NCBI RefSeq assembly: GCF_963666025.1
Contig: NZ_OY762552.1
Coordinates: forward strand, 744,001 to 808,000
Length of the DNA: 64,000 nucleotides
Reading direction: 5' to 3'
Origin: an uncultured Methanobacterium sp.
GTDB lineage: Archaea; Methanobacteriota; Methanobacteria; Methanobacteriales; Methanobacteriaceae
Shown here: positions 1 through 8,466 of the stretch, piece by piece
How the letters are laid out: each line of letters opens with the position of its first letter
Numbering within the stretch: position 1 is the first letter of the stretch
Position numbers and translations under genes: made by a program
Notes under the pieces: generated by a model
Told to the model about the DNA's origin: nothing
The model's input: only the letters and a program-made list of their open reading frames with translations
Database searches by the model: none

Positions 1-106
1 GGGGTATAATATCATCCATGGGCAGTTCATCCAGTTTGTAGTCCCCATACTCTTTAAGCGAATTAGCAATTTCTTTTATTTTATCCCAGTACTTGTAACA
101 GCTCAT
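1..106 (-). CDS. Hypothetical protein, 3' part outside the window
   Basis: Open frame of 35 codons read leftward from an ATG at 104-106, beginning MSCYKYWDKIKEIANS and still open at the window edge. A GGAG sequence lies eight bases upstream of the ATG, which supports the start. No family is recognised; too little is visible. Confidence 0.5.
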   Translation of the reverse strand, partial: MSCYKYWDKIKEIANSLKEYGDYKLDELPMDDIIP

Positions 107-402
107 GTTAGATCTCCATTAAATCAATAATTCATTCTAATGAATAAATATAATGTTTTTACAGGTTTTTAAAAAGGTTTTTTAAAATTTCCTGATCATA
201 ATCCCGATCCTTTGAGAATAAATCAATTTACTATCAGTAATTTATTGATTTTTATTTCCATTAAATGTTTATACGGAAATTTTATATATCTTTAATTTAA
301 TTCATTTATTGTTTAATATAAAGAAATGGTTTGGTATTACTAAACTACTTGAAATCTTACAAAAAGTATGAATGGATAAAAGAAATTATGGGAGAAAAAA
401 TC

Positions 403-966
403 ATGGGCTATTTTAAAGTAAAAAAGCTCCAAAAAGAGCATATTTCCCAGAATAATGTTCAAAAATTTCTTTTTAACATGATCAAAGATGAATTTGGTTA
501 TGGATATGTTCCAGAATATCATCAGGATATACAGGACATGAAAAGCTATTACCTTGATCCTGAACGAAACAATTTCTTTATGGCCATCCACCATGAAACT
601 GGAAAAATAATTGGAACCATTGGTGTAAGAGCTTATGATAGGGATTTCCCACTTTTTAAGGATGTTTACAACTCTAAAACCACAGCCAGCATGTGGAGAG
701 TTTTTGTTGATAAAAAATGGCGCAGGAATGGCGTTGCTTCATCTTTAGTCCATATTGCAGAGAATTTCTGCAGGGAAAAAGGTTATGAGGAGATGTATCT
801 TCACACCCACAAGACAGTGAATGGTTCTCTTGATTTCTGGATTTCCAACGGTTACCAGATAGTGGAAGATACTGGAAACCAGCTCCAAACAGTTCATATG
901 GAAAAGAATCTATGCAAAATATCATCACCCTGTGATTCTAATGGAATACTCATTTTCGAAGGATAA
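403..966 (+). CDS. GNAT-family N-acetyltransferase
   Basis: Predicted acetyl-CoA-dependent N-acetyltransferase of unknown substrate, 187 residues. The GNAT core is visible: strand 4 (MWRVFVDKKW), the acetyl-CoA pyrophosphate-binding motif RRNGVASSL, and a following helix and strand (EKGYEEMYLHTH). The frame opens at a TTG at 331, but the ATG at 403 has GGAG eight bases upstream and gives the expected N-terminus, so I start there. It stands alone between a minus-strand gene and the cbiM remnant, so context does not help with the substrate. Confidence 0.82.
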   Translation: MGYFKVKKLQKEHISQNNVQKFLFNMIKDEFGYGYVPEYHQDIQDMKSYYLDPERNNFFMAIHHETGKIIGTIGVRAYDRDFPLFKDVYNSKTTASMWRVFVDKKWRRNGVASSLVHIAENFCREKGYEEMYLHTHKTVNGSLDFWISNGYQIVEDTGNQLQTVHMEKNLCKISSPCDSNGILIFEG

Positions 967-1247
967 TATGGTTTCTAAGCAGAAGCTAGCATGACCATAT
1001 ATCCATTTTCAAATTAACTCTAGACTTACTTAAAAATAAAATTATTCTGGACTATGATGCAGTGAAAAATAAAAATCATCTCTCTCCAAAGTTTCATTCC
1101 AACTTCAAAATCCGTATTTTACTTGATTTTATTACTGTTTCCTTGTTTTTAAATTTGGATGTTATTCAAGATGAAAAATTAAATAGTAAATATTATAAGT
1201 CATGATATTACATTATAACCATAATTTATGATAAAGGAGACAAATTA

Positions 1248-1936
1248 ATGCATATACCAGATGGCTTTATTCCACTGTGGCAATGTGCAATATACATAAT
1301 TCTAATGTTCATAGCATGGTTTTTCACCTTTAAATGGTTAGTTGAAAGTTTGATTAAATTTAAAAAGGAAAAACAGAGTTTTGGGAAGATAATCTCATAT
1401 TTAATTTTAATAATTATCATCCTGCCATCATTTGTTTTCACAATACAATCAGTTAACATACCCATACCGTGGGGAGTTGGCATAAATCTGCTCGGATCGG
1501 CTCTGGTAGCTATAATATTTCGAAGTCCATGGGGTGCAGTTTTGATTATGTCTCCTGTCCTGATTGTCCAGGGTTTATTCTTTGGAGACAGTGGTTTAAC
1601 AGCTATAGGTGCAAATATCATTAATATAGCAGTTGTAGGTGGTTTTTCAGGATTTAATATTTATAAATTCGCCAAACCTCTTGGTAAAGTACCAAGGGCC
1701 ATAGTTGTGGTTGGTTAGCCGTTTTTGTGTCTTTAATTTTAGTGGCAGAGGCAGTTGCTGTTGAAATGTGGTTATCTGGAACTTTTCCATTGGCAAAAGG
1801 AATTATTTCAGGAACAATGTACTCTGCCATGGCAGGCATTTTAGAAGGAATCATGACCATGATTGGATGCATTATAATACTGGTTATAACATCTAAAACC
1901 AAAGAAGTTGAAATAATTGAGAACAAGAATTTGTAA
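1248..1936 (+). pseudogene. Extra CbiM-like metal-transport protein, frameshifted
   Basis: The first frame (1248-1718) starts MHIPDGFIPLWQCAIY, nearly identical to the intact CbiM at 2275, and ends at TAG 1716-1718. The C-terminal part continues in another frame: WLAVFV at 1712 leads into AEAVAVEMW, matching AEAAAVEMW of the intact protein. One missing base near 1710-1713 explains the break. Restored, it would be about 229 residues with the CbiM membrane core (NIPIPWGVG, GLFFGDSGLTAIGANIIN). It has no CbiN, Q or O partner of its own directly downstream. Either a decaying duplicate or a sequencing indel; if functional it would be an S component borrowing the downstream CbiQO. Confidence 0.8.
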
Positions 1937-2077
1937 ATACATAAAATTAGGCTTATAGATTATTCCATGAAGAATAATCGCATCAAGAGGAGGGTTAAAA
2001 ATGTAAAACAAAAAAATAGGACCATAAATAGTATAATTAACATATTTGCTTTCAATTTCAATTAGGTTTTTCAATTA

Positions 2078-2120
2078 TAGTATTACTCAACGGCCCCATA
2101 ACCCAGTCTGAGTAATACTA
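2078..2120. promoter_or_regulatory. Perfect 12-bp inverted repeat upstream of cbiMNQO
   Basis: TAGTATTACTCA (2078-2089) and its exact complement TGAGTAATACTA (2109-2120) flank a 19-base spacer. A TATA-like stretch (TTATAATAT, about 2131-2139) follows directly, so the repeat sits just upstream of the likely promoter. A looser pair, GTATTAC (2182-2188) and GTAATAT (2221-2227), follows in the probable leader. The position suits a dyad operator for a metal-responsive regulator; an RNA hairpin is less likely because transcription should start downstream. The rest of the gap 1937-2274 shows nothing else. Confidence 0.6.
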
Positions 2121-2274
2121 ATAGAAAAGCTTATAATATGTACCATTGCAATATATCAAAGAAGATAAAGGCCTTTGGAGAGTATTACATCATTTCTCAA
2201 ATCTAAAAGAGCAATGTTAAGTAATATTTCTCAAATGCTTATCATGTCTAAGAAAAAATGGAGGTAAAAAAAAC

Positions 2275-2949
2275 ATGCATATACCAGATGGTTTTATTCC
2301 TTTATGGCAGTGCGCTATATACTACGTTATACTCATAGTAGCATTGTACTTCTCCCTTAACTGGGCAAGGAAAAATCTCGATGAAAAAGCTGTACCTTTA
2401 ATGGCAGTTTTAGCCGCCGGTATATTTGCCATAATGTCCATGAACATGCCCATACCCTTTGGAACCAGCGGACACATGGTAGGCGGAGCTTTAGTAGCTA
2501 TTGTATTCTGCGCCCCTGAAGCAGCAGTAATTGTATTCACCCTTGTACTACTTGTACAGGCACTATTCTTCGGAGACGGAGGTATAACCGCTTTGGGTGC
2601 AAACGTGCTCAATATGGGAATTATAGGTGGTTTTGTAGGACTTTTCACATTTAAAGGTTTAAGGAAAACAATAGGAAAATATCCTGCAATATTCATTGCT
2701 GCATGGTTGGCCATATTCCTGGCAGCCGAAGCTGCTGCCGTGGAAATGTGGATAGCTGGAACATTCCCACTTGTAGCGGGACTGGCATCTATGGGAATAT
2801 ACCACGCATTCATAGGAATTATTGAAGGTGTGTTAACTGTAGTAGTAATCATGGCTCTAGAAAAACTAAGACCGGACTTACTTGCCTGGAATAAAAATAA
2901 AAAACTTGGCGAAGTAAAATCCGAAACAAGTGAGGTGACTGCCAAATGA
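2275..2949 (+). CDS. cbiM: Energy-coupling factor Co/Ni transporter, substrate-binding membrane subunit CbiM
   Basis: Membrane S component that binds Co2+ (or Ni2+) and passes it into the cell with CbiN, CbiQ and CbiO. The N-terminus MHIPDGF carries the invariant Met-His used for metal coordination in the family. Conserved blocks MNMPIPFGTSGHMVGGALVA, LFFGDGGITALGANVLNMG and AEAAAVEMW are present, and six to seven hydrophobic segments span its 224 residues, the usual length. GGAGGT precedes the ATG. It overlaps cbiN by four bases (ATGA), indicating translational coupling. Confidence 0.93.
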   Translation: MHIPDGFIPLWQCAIYYVILIVALYFSLNWARKNLDEKAVPLMAVLAAGIFAIMSMNMPIPFGTSGHMVGGALVAIVFCAPEAAVIVFTLVLLVQALFFGDGGITALGANVLNMGIIGGFVGLFTFKGLRKTIGKYPAIFIAAWLAIFLAAEAAAVEMWIAGTFPLVAGLASMGIYHAFIGIIEGVLTVVVIMALEKLRPDLLAWNKNKKLGEVKSETSEVTAK

Positions 2950-3245
2950 ATACCAAAGATAAATATTTCGTTGTCGGAGGGTTAATTATTTGTCTGGTAA
3001 TCGCTTTCATGTCACCGTTTATAGCTTCACCAGATCCTGATGGTTTGGAAAAGTCAGCAGAAGACGTTGGTGTTGGTGAAACAGAACCTGTTCTTCAAGC
3101 ACCTTTCCCTGATTATACCATAGAAGGTTTGGATAAAATCGGTGAAATAGCAGCTCTGGCAATAGGTATTATTGTCACGTTGATAATAGCTTATTTGGTT
3201 GCCTTGCTACTTAGAAGGAGAAACCCACCAGAAACAAGCCCATAA
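2946..3245 (+). CDS. cbiN: Co transporter accessory subunit CbiN
   Basis: Small auxiliary subunit of 99 residues with two membrane helices (about 8-28 and 65-90) joined by an extracytoplasmic loop containing PDPDGLEKSAEDVGV and FPDYTIEGL, the typical CbiN loop. CbiN presence favours Co2+ as substrate, though NikN-type proteins look alike. Starts within the cbiM stop codon. Confidence 0.9.
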   Translation: MNTKDKYFVVGGLIICLVIAFMSPFIASPDPDGLEKSAEDVGVGETEPVLQAPFPDYTIEGLDKIGEIAALAIGIIVTLIIAYLVALLLRRRNPPETSP

Positions 3246-3246
3246 A

Positions 3247-3280
3247 CTCCCTTTTTATTTTTTTTTATTAATCTTTTTTT
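3247..3280 (+). terminator. T-rich tract between cbiN and cbiQ
   Basis: Directly after the cbiN stop there are three T runs (five, ten and seven long, interrupted by A or AATC). Archaeal RNA polymerase terminates in such U-rich tracts without a hairpin. It lies inside what should be one operon, so partial termination separating cbiMN from cbiQO is possible. Confidence 0.4.
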
Positions 3281-3329
3281 ATGATAAAAACTACATAGAT
3301 TTAAATATTTAAAAGAAGGAGATACTTTT

Positions 3330-4160
3330 ATGAACGGAGTAGGCTCAGTCAGAGAGCTTGAAAAAGAAACTGATAAAGAAAGTCCCCTTCATTCTATGGA
3401 TGGGAGAATTAAATTAATCTTATTAATATTTATCATTGTTTATGCAGTATTTTCAACTCAAATAATAGTAATGATATTTCTAGAGATATATCTTTTAGTG
3501 TTGATGTACATATCCACGGTTTCATTCAAAACATCCATAACCAGAGTTTTACTACTTTTACCCTTTGGTGGTTTCATAATATTATTCCAACCGTTTATAC
3601 ATCCAGGTAATGTTATCTGGTCTGGTGCTTTCGGAATTCAAATCACTGACGCCGGTCTTATGTGGGCAACCCTCTTAATGTCCAGACTAATAGTAGCCCT
3701 TACATCCATTGTACTTTTAAGCTCCATAAGTCCCATGCAGGAAGTTGTGGAATCCTTCCGGAAACTGGGAATGCCCCGTGAGTTTGCAATGATATTAAGC
3801 CTCATGATCAGATTCTTATTTATGTTCTATGATGAACTGCACAGGATAAGCCATGCACAGAAAGCCAGATGTTTTGATGCATTCAATAAAAAATTATCAT
3901 ATAAATGGAGAATGAAACAATTAGGTTACACTGTGGCCATGATGTTTCTAAGGGCCTATGAACAGGGTGAAACAGTATATATGAGTATGGCCAGTAGAGG
4001 ATTTTCAGATAAATCCAAACTTTATCATGATAAAAAGAAAAAAATTGGCTCAAAAGAGTATATTTTTATAAGCACTACCCTATTACTGGTGGCCTGCCTG
4101 CAAATATTAGCCATGTTCCTATTTCACCAGTGGGGATTTGTGGGAATGAACATTGCATAA
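3330..4160 (+). CDS. cbiQ: ECF transporter transmembrane (T) component CbiQ
   Basis: Scaffold membrane subunit that couples CbiO ATP hydrolysis to CbiM. 276 residues, with hydrophobic helices in the first half and the cytosolic coupling motifs after them: ESFRKLGMPREFAMILSLM, then YMSMASRGFS, the second conserved Ala-Arg-Gly motif. The N-terminal SPLHSMDGRIKL is typical of CbiQ. The ATG has AAGGAGAT upstream. Confidence 0.92.
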   Translation: MNGVGSVRELEKETDKESPLHSMDGRIKLILLIFIIVYAVFSTQIIVMIFLEIYLLVLMYISTVSFKTSITRVLLLLPFGGFIILFQPFIHPGNVIWSGAFGIQITDAGLMWATLLMSRLIVALTSIVLLSSISPMQEVVESFRKLGMPREFAMILSLMIRFLFMFYDELHRISHAQKARCFDAFNKKLSYKWRMKQLGYTVAMMFLRAYEQGETVYMSMASRGFSDKSKLYHDKKKKIGSKEYIFISTTLLLVACLQILAMFLFHQWGFVGMNIA

Positions 4161-4208
4161 TTGAATATTATCCAGTTAAGTAAGTAAATTTGAATATGGG
4201 GAAATTAA

Positions 4209-5198
4209 ATGACCAGAACAATTATTCAAACCGAAAACATGAGCTTTACATATCCTGACGGCACCTCAGCTCTTCATAATATCAACATTGAAATAAAAGA
4301 AGGTGAAAGAGTGGCCATTGTTGGTTCCAACGGTGCTGGAAAATCAACCCTTTTTGCGCACTTCAATGGAATCAACCAACCCACTTCGGGCTCAATTAAA
4401 ATTGATGGTGAACCTGCAGTCTACGAAAAAAAAGAACTACTCCAGATCAGACAAAAAGTGGGGATTGTCTTTCAGAACCCAGATGATCAGCTCTTTGCAC
4501 CCACTGTGGTGGAGGATGTGGCCTTTGGACCCATGAATCTGGGACTGTCTGATGATGAGGTTGATGAGAGGGTGGAAGAAGCCCTTGAAATGGTGGGTAT
4601 GAGTGGACTGGAAAAAAGAGCCCCACATCACCTGAGTGGAGGGCAAAAGAAAAGAGTGGCAATTGCAGGTATTCTGGCCATGAGGCCAGAGATAATGGTA
4701 CTGGATGAGCCCACCACAGGATTGGACCCCAAAGGTGTGGAACAGGTCATGGAAATACTTTACATGTTGAATAAAGAGGACATGAGTATAATCATCGCCT
4801 CCCACGACGTGGAAATGGTCACCCAGTTTGCAGATAAGATATTTGTTCTGCATGATGGGCAGATAATCAGTCAGGGCACACCTGAAGAGATATTCAGTGA
4901 CTATGAAACCCTTAAAAAAGCACATTTAAAACCCCCAAAATCTGCAGAACTCTTACATATGCTTAAAAGTAATGGTGTACCTTGTGATGTTAAATTGACA
5001 GTTGAAGAAGCTTATCATGAAATATTACATACCCTCGGTGCGGATTCCTTTCATAATATTTTGCATCTGGTCAAAAACCAGCTTCATCACCGGCTTTTGC
5101 ATGAATTAGGAGAGGAAAATTATCATAAAATGTTACACGTTCTGGAAGAAGAGCAAAAAAATAATAATAAAATTAAAAATCAAGACTTGACGCATTAA
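4209..5198 (+). CDS. cbiO: ECF transporter ATPase CbiO with histidine-repeat C-terminal tail
   Basis: ABC ATPase driving metal uptake. Walker A GSNGAGKST (39-47), Q loop FQNPDDQLF, signature LSGGQ (142-146) and Walker B with MVLDEP before TTGLDP are all intact. The protein is 329 residues, longer than the usual 270-280, because of a tail after residue 265. Residues 269-316 are four exact 12-residue repeats, each starting with an aromatic or His, then His at position 2 and Leu-His at 5-6 (YHEILH, FHNILH, HHRLLH, YHKMLH). The two histidines are one helical turn apart. The tail probably binds metal, as a store or sensor of cytosolic Co/Ni; that is inference. Confidence 0.93.
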   Translation: MTRTIIQTENMSFTYPDGTSALHNINIEIKEGERVAIVGSNGAGKSTLFAHFNGINQPTSGSIKIDGEPAVYEKKELLQIRQKVGIVFQNPDDQLFAPTVVEDVAFGPMNLGLSDDEVDERVEEALEMVGMSGLEKRAPHHLSGGQKKRVAIAGILAMRPEIMVLDEPTTGLDPKGVEQVMEILYMLNKEDMSIIIASHDVEMVTQFADKIFVLHDGQIISQGTPEEIFSDYETLKKAHLKPPKSAELLHMLKSNGVPCDVKLTVEEAYHEILHTLGADSFHNILHLVKNQLHHRLLHELGEENYHKMLHVLEEEQKNNNKIKNQDLTH

Positions 5199-5278
5199 CC
5201 CTCAAAAACCTTTTTTAAAGAATTTCAGGGTTATTTCTAATTTTATTCATTTTTATTGATTAAAAACAGATTCTGAGG

Positions 5279-5797
5279 CTATTTTTCAGTTTTATTATTT
5301 AGAATACTTTCTAAAAGTTCAAAGGTTTTTTTAATTCCCGATTTCTGCCTTGTTAGGAGCTGATTGGAATCCGAAGAACAAAGATCAGCATATACATCTG
5401 AAGTAGTTTTAACTGTTAATTCATCAGTTACAATAGAAATACCTCCCCTACCAATTCCTGCTGTGGTCCCTATCCCAATATCTGCCCCAGATATCTCTTT
5501 AACTGCTCTGGCCATCAGCACCGCCACTTCCAGGTCATCTTCCTCTTGGTAAACTTTTATACCGTTGATCAGTTTTTGTGGTTGGGGAGGATCAACCTTT
5601 AAAACCGATTTAACTGCAGATAATGTGGGGATGAACATCCCACAAAGGAGGATCACCTCACCACGGCGATCTTTTAACCATTGCATGTTCAGTGATTTGG
5701 GGCCGAATTCCCCCTGATACCCCTGTATAGCTGCATGTATTTCCCGGGCAATAATCCCGTGGGTGAAGCATTCGGCAGTGGCAACTGTGATTGTCAT
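5279..5797 (-). CDS. hcgF: FeGP-cofactor biosynthesis protein HcgF (UPF0254 family)
   Basis: Acts with HcgE in making the [Fe]-hydrogenase guanylylpyridinol cofactor; the family holds the pyridinol carboxylate as a thioester on a conserved Cys. The N-terminus MTITVATAECFTHG contains that Cys (residue 10 here) and the family signature; GIGTTAGIGRGGISI is the glycine-rich binding loop. The frame extends 11 codons upstream to 5830, but family similarity places the start at 5797, giving 172 residues. It sits 70-100 bases downstream of hcgE. Confidence 0.88.
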   Translation of the reverse strand: MTITVATAECFTHGIIAREIHAAIQGYQGEFGPKSLNMQWLKDRRGEVILLCGMFIPTLSAVKSVLKVDPPQPQKLINGIKVYQEEDDLEVAVLMARAVKEISGADIGIGTTAGIGRGGISIVTDELTVKTTSDVYADLCSSDSNQLLTRQKSGIKKTFELLESILNNKTEK

Positions 5798-5900
5798 TGT
5801 TATCAACTTACATTGTACATTAATTAACAAGAAAATTGTTTAATTCAGTGAGTATTAGTAATTGTTTTGAACTATTTTTTATGAACCATTAATCTAAAAA

Positions 5901-6551
5901 TTATTTCTCCAAATTGCGTGACTCCAGGGCTTCTAGTATTGTCATGGTCATTCTCATGGCAATCTCATCCAGCACATAGGGTGTAACTGGTTCTGAGTCT
6001 CTAATGAATTTTCCAGTGGTTATTAGAGTGTGGTTTTCTTCTATACCTTCTGCTCTTAATTCATCAGCCACCGGATTATCAGGATCTGCCAAGGATATGT
6101 CCATCACTCTTATCTTCTCATTCCCTATTCCAAAAACTCCAGCAGTACTTATGGTGCTTGCACCAATCTCATGTGCTCTTTTTATAATGGCTGCTGTGGT
6201 AGGGATGGTATTTCCTCCGGCTATTTCCACACAAACCACATCCCCCTGAATTAAGTCCAAGTTTTTAGGGGTTATATCCTGCCTAATGGGTATAACTTCT
6301 TTAATACCACATAGGTCCTGCAGAAGATCCACCTTGTATTCTCCCAGTTTACCCCCTAACAACTTGAAAATCAGATCTCCCTGGGAGATTTTTTGGGAAT
6401 CAATTGCAGTTATTTTCTGGGGACCTCCCCTGTGTACCTGGGCTAAATTAATCCCAGTTCTTATTCCCAGTCTTCCCAGTCCAACCAGGGTGACATGGCC
6501 TTCTGGGACTTTATTATTTTCAATTTCTTCGATTTTCATTTGGATACCCAT
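5901..6551 (-). CDS. hcgE: FeGP-cofactor biosynthesis adenylyltransferase HcgE (ThiF/E1-like)
   Basis: E1-like enzyme that activates the guanylylpyridinol carboxylate by adenylation before transfer to HcgF. A Rossmann nucleotide-binding loop LVGLGRLGIRTGINLAQ begins near residue 22, followed by ITAIDSQKISQGDL and later VCVEIAGGNTIPTTAA. 216 residues from the ATG at 6549-6551; a second ATG at 6537-6539 (MKIEEIENN) is equally plausible because neither has a clear ribosome-binding site. A long leader of about 370 bases with a hairpin precedes it. Confidence 0.88.
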   Translation of the reverse strand: MGIQMKIEEIENNKVPEGHVTLVGLGRLGIRTGINLAQVHRGGPQKITAIDSQKISQGDLIFKLLGGKLGEYKVDLLQDLCGIKEVIPIRQDITPKNLDLIQGDVVCVEIAGGNTIPTTAAIIKRAHEIGASTISTAGVFGIGNEKIRVMDISLADPDNPVADELRAEGIEENHTLITTGKFIRDSEPVTPYVLDEIAMRMTMTILEALESRNLEK

Positions 6552-6617
6552 AGAATTTTTTTTAAGGTGATAAATTTGAGTAGTTTAAGTAGTAGAAACA
6601 ACAAAAAAATAGAACAA

Positions 6618-6679
6618 TAGGGCATCTAACTCTTGTGATACATTTGAGCGAAAAATGTTTATAATCATCAGATGCCCTA
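6618..6679 (-). ncRNA. Nested RNA hairpin in the hcgE leader
   Basis: TAGGGCATCT (6618-6627) pairs perfectly with AGATGCCCTA (6670-6679). Inside, TGAT pairs with ATCA, and ACATTT (6640-6645) pairs with AAATGT (6653-6658) around a seven-base loop. The element lies 70-130 bases upstream of hcgE and downstream of hcgD, both on the minus strand, so it is either a leader element of hcgEF or the 3' end of the hcgBCD message. No known riboswitch class is recognised. Confidence 0.5.
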
Positions 6680-6782
6680 ACATTCACACAATATCCGGAT
6701 TTTTTTTACATTGTAAGTAATACATCCTTCTATTGAACTTGGGGAGGAGGTATTTATGAGCTAAACCATCCTCAAAGAATTA

Positions 6783-6801
6783 TATAGTACTAAGTACTAT
6801 A
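6783..6801. promoter_or_regulatory. 19-bp perfect palindrome between hcgD and hcgE
   Basis: TATAGTACT and AGTACTATA flank a single central A, a perfect 9-1-9 dyad. A copy of AAGTATTAC follows at about 6819-6827. Both lie in the region expected to hold the hcgE promoter, 230-280 bases upstream of the coding start, and resemble the arms of the dyad before cbiM. Likely operator; the protein that binds is unknown. Confidence 0.5.
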
Positions 6802-6920
6802 AATACTTTATCTTATAAAAGTATTACTTTTTCTTTGGATTTATCTTTCTTTTTATGATTTTTAAAGAAAATATATCAATTTTTAATTCAATAAATCTTA
6901 ATTAAGGATTTATTTTCATC

Positions 6921-7700
6921 TTAAACCCTCATATTCTGACAATTAATATGTTCCCATGGCTTCCCAGTGTCCAGATAATCCGCTTTAATTCCCATTTTAC
7001 CAATCAACTGGCAGAGTCGAGTTAAACCCGGAACTTCTGTTGCATAGTGGGTGGCATCAACCAGGGTGATCCCCAGTTTTCTGGCTAGAACACTTCCAGG
7101 ATGGGTTAAATCACCAGATAATAATAGATCAACACCTTTTTCACTGGCCAATTGTATATAATGAGGATTCAAACCGAATCCAGATATTATAGCTACTTTT
7201 TTTAAGATGTTTTTGTTTCCTTTTACCAGGTTAATATTATCAACTGGGATTGACCTAGAAACGTTTCGTATAAACTCTTCCAGTTTATATCCTGTACTAC
7301 TGCTGCTTTTTTTGGAATTACCTATCCTTTTGGAATTACCCATTCTATCAGTATTACAGATTCTGCCTATTCCTGTCTCAGGTTCCAGGATATCGGTAAC
7401 TTCAAGTTGCAGGGATTCGGCCAGGGCATCATTTGATCCGCCCTGGACAATATCCCAGTTGGAATGGATGATGTAAGTGGGAATGGTTGGAGTAAATAGT
7501 GGTGGATGGTGACAAACTAAGAGATCTGCGTCTGTTGTTTCTGGGATAATTCCAGGAATAAGATCTAAAACTACTAATGCGTTTTCCACCTCAATTTTCT
7601 CTGGATGGCCCGGGCCAATGAATCCTACTGGATCATCATGTAAAGCTAATTTAAGAGGGACTTCTTCCTCTATGTATTGGAAAAGTTCAGATGCTAACAT
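6921..7700 (-). CDS. hcgD: FeGP-cofactor biosynthesis protein HcgD (NIF3-like)
   Basis: NIF3/DUF34-family protein thought to bind and traffic iron for the FeGP cofactor. Metal-site signatures are visible: LLVCHHPPLF, where the paired His begins the dinuclear site, and DATHYATEVPG near the C-terminus. The open frame reaches 7748, but ATG 7698-7700 (MLASELFQYIEEE) gives the family N-terminus and 260 residues. It overlaps the end of hcgC by 14 bases. A serine/lysine-rich insert (GNSKRIGNSKKSSSS) in the middle is unusual. Confidence 0.88.
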   Translation of the reverse strand: MLASELFQYIEEEVPLKLALHDDPVGFIGPGHPEKIEVENALVVLDLIPGIIPETTDADLLVCHHPPLFTPTIPTYIIHSNWDIVQGGSNDALAESLQLEVTDILEPETGIGRICNTDRMGNSKRIGNSKKSSSSTGYKLEEFIRNVSRSIPVDNINLVKGNKNILKKVAIISGFGLNPHYIQLASEKGVDLLLSGDLTHPGSVLARKLGITLVDATHYATEVPGLTRLCQLIGKMGIKADYLDTGKPWEHINCQNMRV

Positions 7701-8466
7701 TGGCCACCGTAGAATCAATTTTTTGCAGGTATTCTTCCAGTGCATCATCTGGAGAGATGGGTTGCAGAGCAGATATTGTCATGGCAGGTTCGGTCATGAG
7801 TTCTGTGAATTTTAGGTAGTTTTTTTCTTTAAAAAGAACACCCTCATAAAAATTCATACCAGCCACCCCGTAAAGAACCCCCTTACTTTTTAATAAATCA
7901 TGAAGAGCTTTTCTGAGGATTTCAATGGTCATGGTCATGGTTCCAGAAGTTTTTGTATTCAAACCACCGGTTTTAAGGATTCCCTTATACTGAGAGCTGG
8001 CCAGTTCTACGCGTTCTGTTATGTTGCTTTTTTCCATGATACTGTTATCGCTACCATCAGAGGTGGGATCTTCTACCATGAATAAGGATACATCGGAATT
8101 TACAAATTCCCGGACTGATTCTGGGCTCAATCCCCCCAGACCGGTGGTGTCAATGACCAGGTCCGCATCACTAATCCGGGTTAAATCATCTGTAAAATGA
8201 ACACCATCGCCCAGAAGAGATTCAAGGTGGGGGTGGATATCAATAACTGTGACCTTTGAAAACTCTTTAAATCGTTCAGCCAGTTTCATCCCGGTGATAT
8301 AAGCCCCTACAATAACTGTTCTATCTATATTTACATCCAGTGTTTCTACCCAGTTGAGGGTGGCTTCACATTTAACATCACCAATTTGGTTTATGATATC
8401 TCCGGTTTTCATTCCGGAATACATGGTGTATACCTCTTCAGTGATTCCCCTTTCCTTGATGATCAT
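7687..8466 (-). CDS. hcgC: FeGP-cofactor biosynthesis methyltransferase HcgC
   Basis: SAM-dependent methyltransferase that methylates C3 of the pyridinol ring. A Rossmann fold is visible: RTVIVGAYITGMKLAERF, then KVTVIDIHPHLESLL and ADLVIDTTGLGG. 259 residues. Starts ATG overlapping the hcgB stop (ATGA at 8463-8466) and runs into hcgD, so hcgBCD are translationally coupled. Confidence 0.88.
   Translation of the reverse strand: MIIKERGITEEVYTMYSGMKTGDIINQIGDVKCEATLNWVETLDVNIDRTVIVGAYITGMKLAERFKEFSKVTVIDIHPHLESLLGDGVHFTDDLTRISDADLVIDTTGLGGLSPESVREFVNSDVSLFMVEDPTSDGSDNSIMEKSNITERVELASSQYKGILKTGGLNTKTSGTMTMTIEILRKALHDLLKSKGVLYGVAGMNFYEGVLFKEKNYLKFTELMTEPAMTISALQPISPDDALEEYLQKIDSTVANVSI

Noticed and set aside
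1700..1730. Programmed -1 frameshift in the extra cbiM
   Set aside because: No slippery heptamer or downstream structure; a simple missing base explains it, and other genes show the same kind of defect.
2078..2120. Cobalamin or NiCo riboswitch before cbiM
   Set aside because: The repeat lies upstream of the likely TATA box, so it is probably not in the RNA, and no conserved riboswitch core is visible.
2322..2945. 207-codon minus-strand frame opposite cbiM
   Set aside because: Shadow of the intact cbiM; low-complexity Ala/Thr/Pro translation, no ribosome-binding site.
4437..4925. 162-codon minus-strand frame opposite cbiO
   Set aside because: Shadow frame across conserved ATPase motifs; product is Cys/His-rich nonsense.
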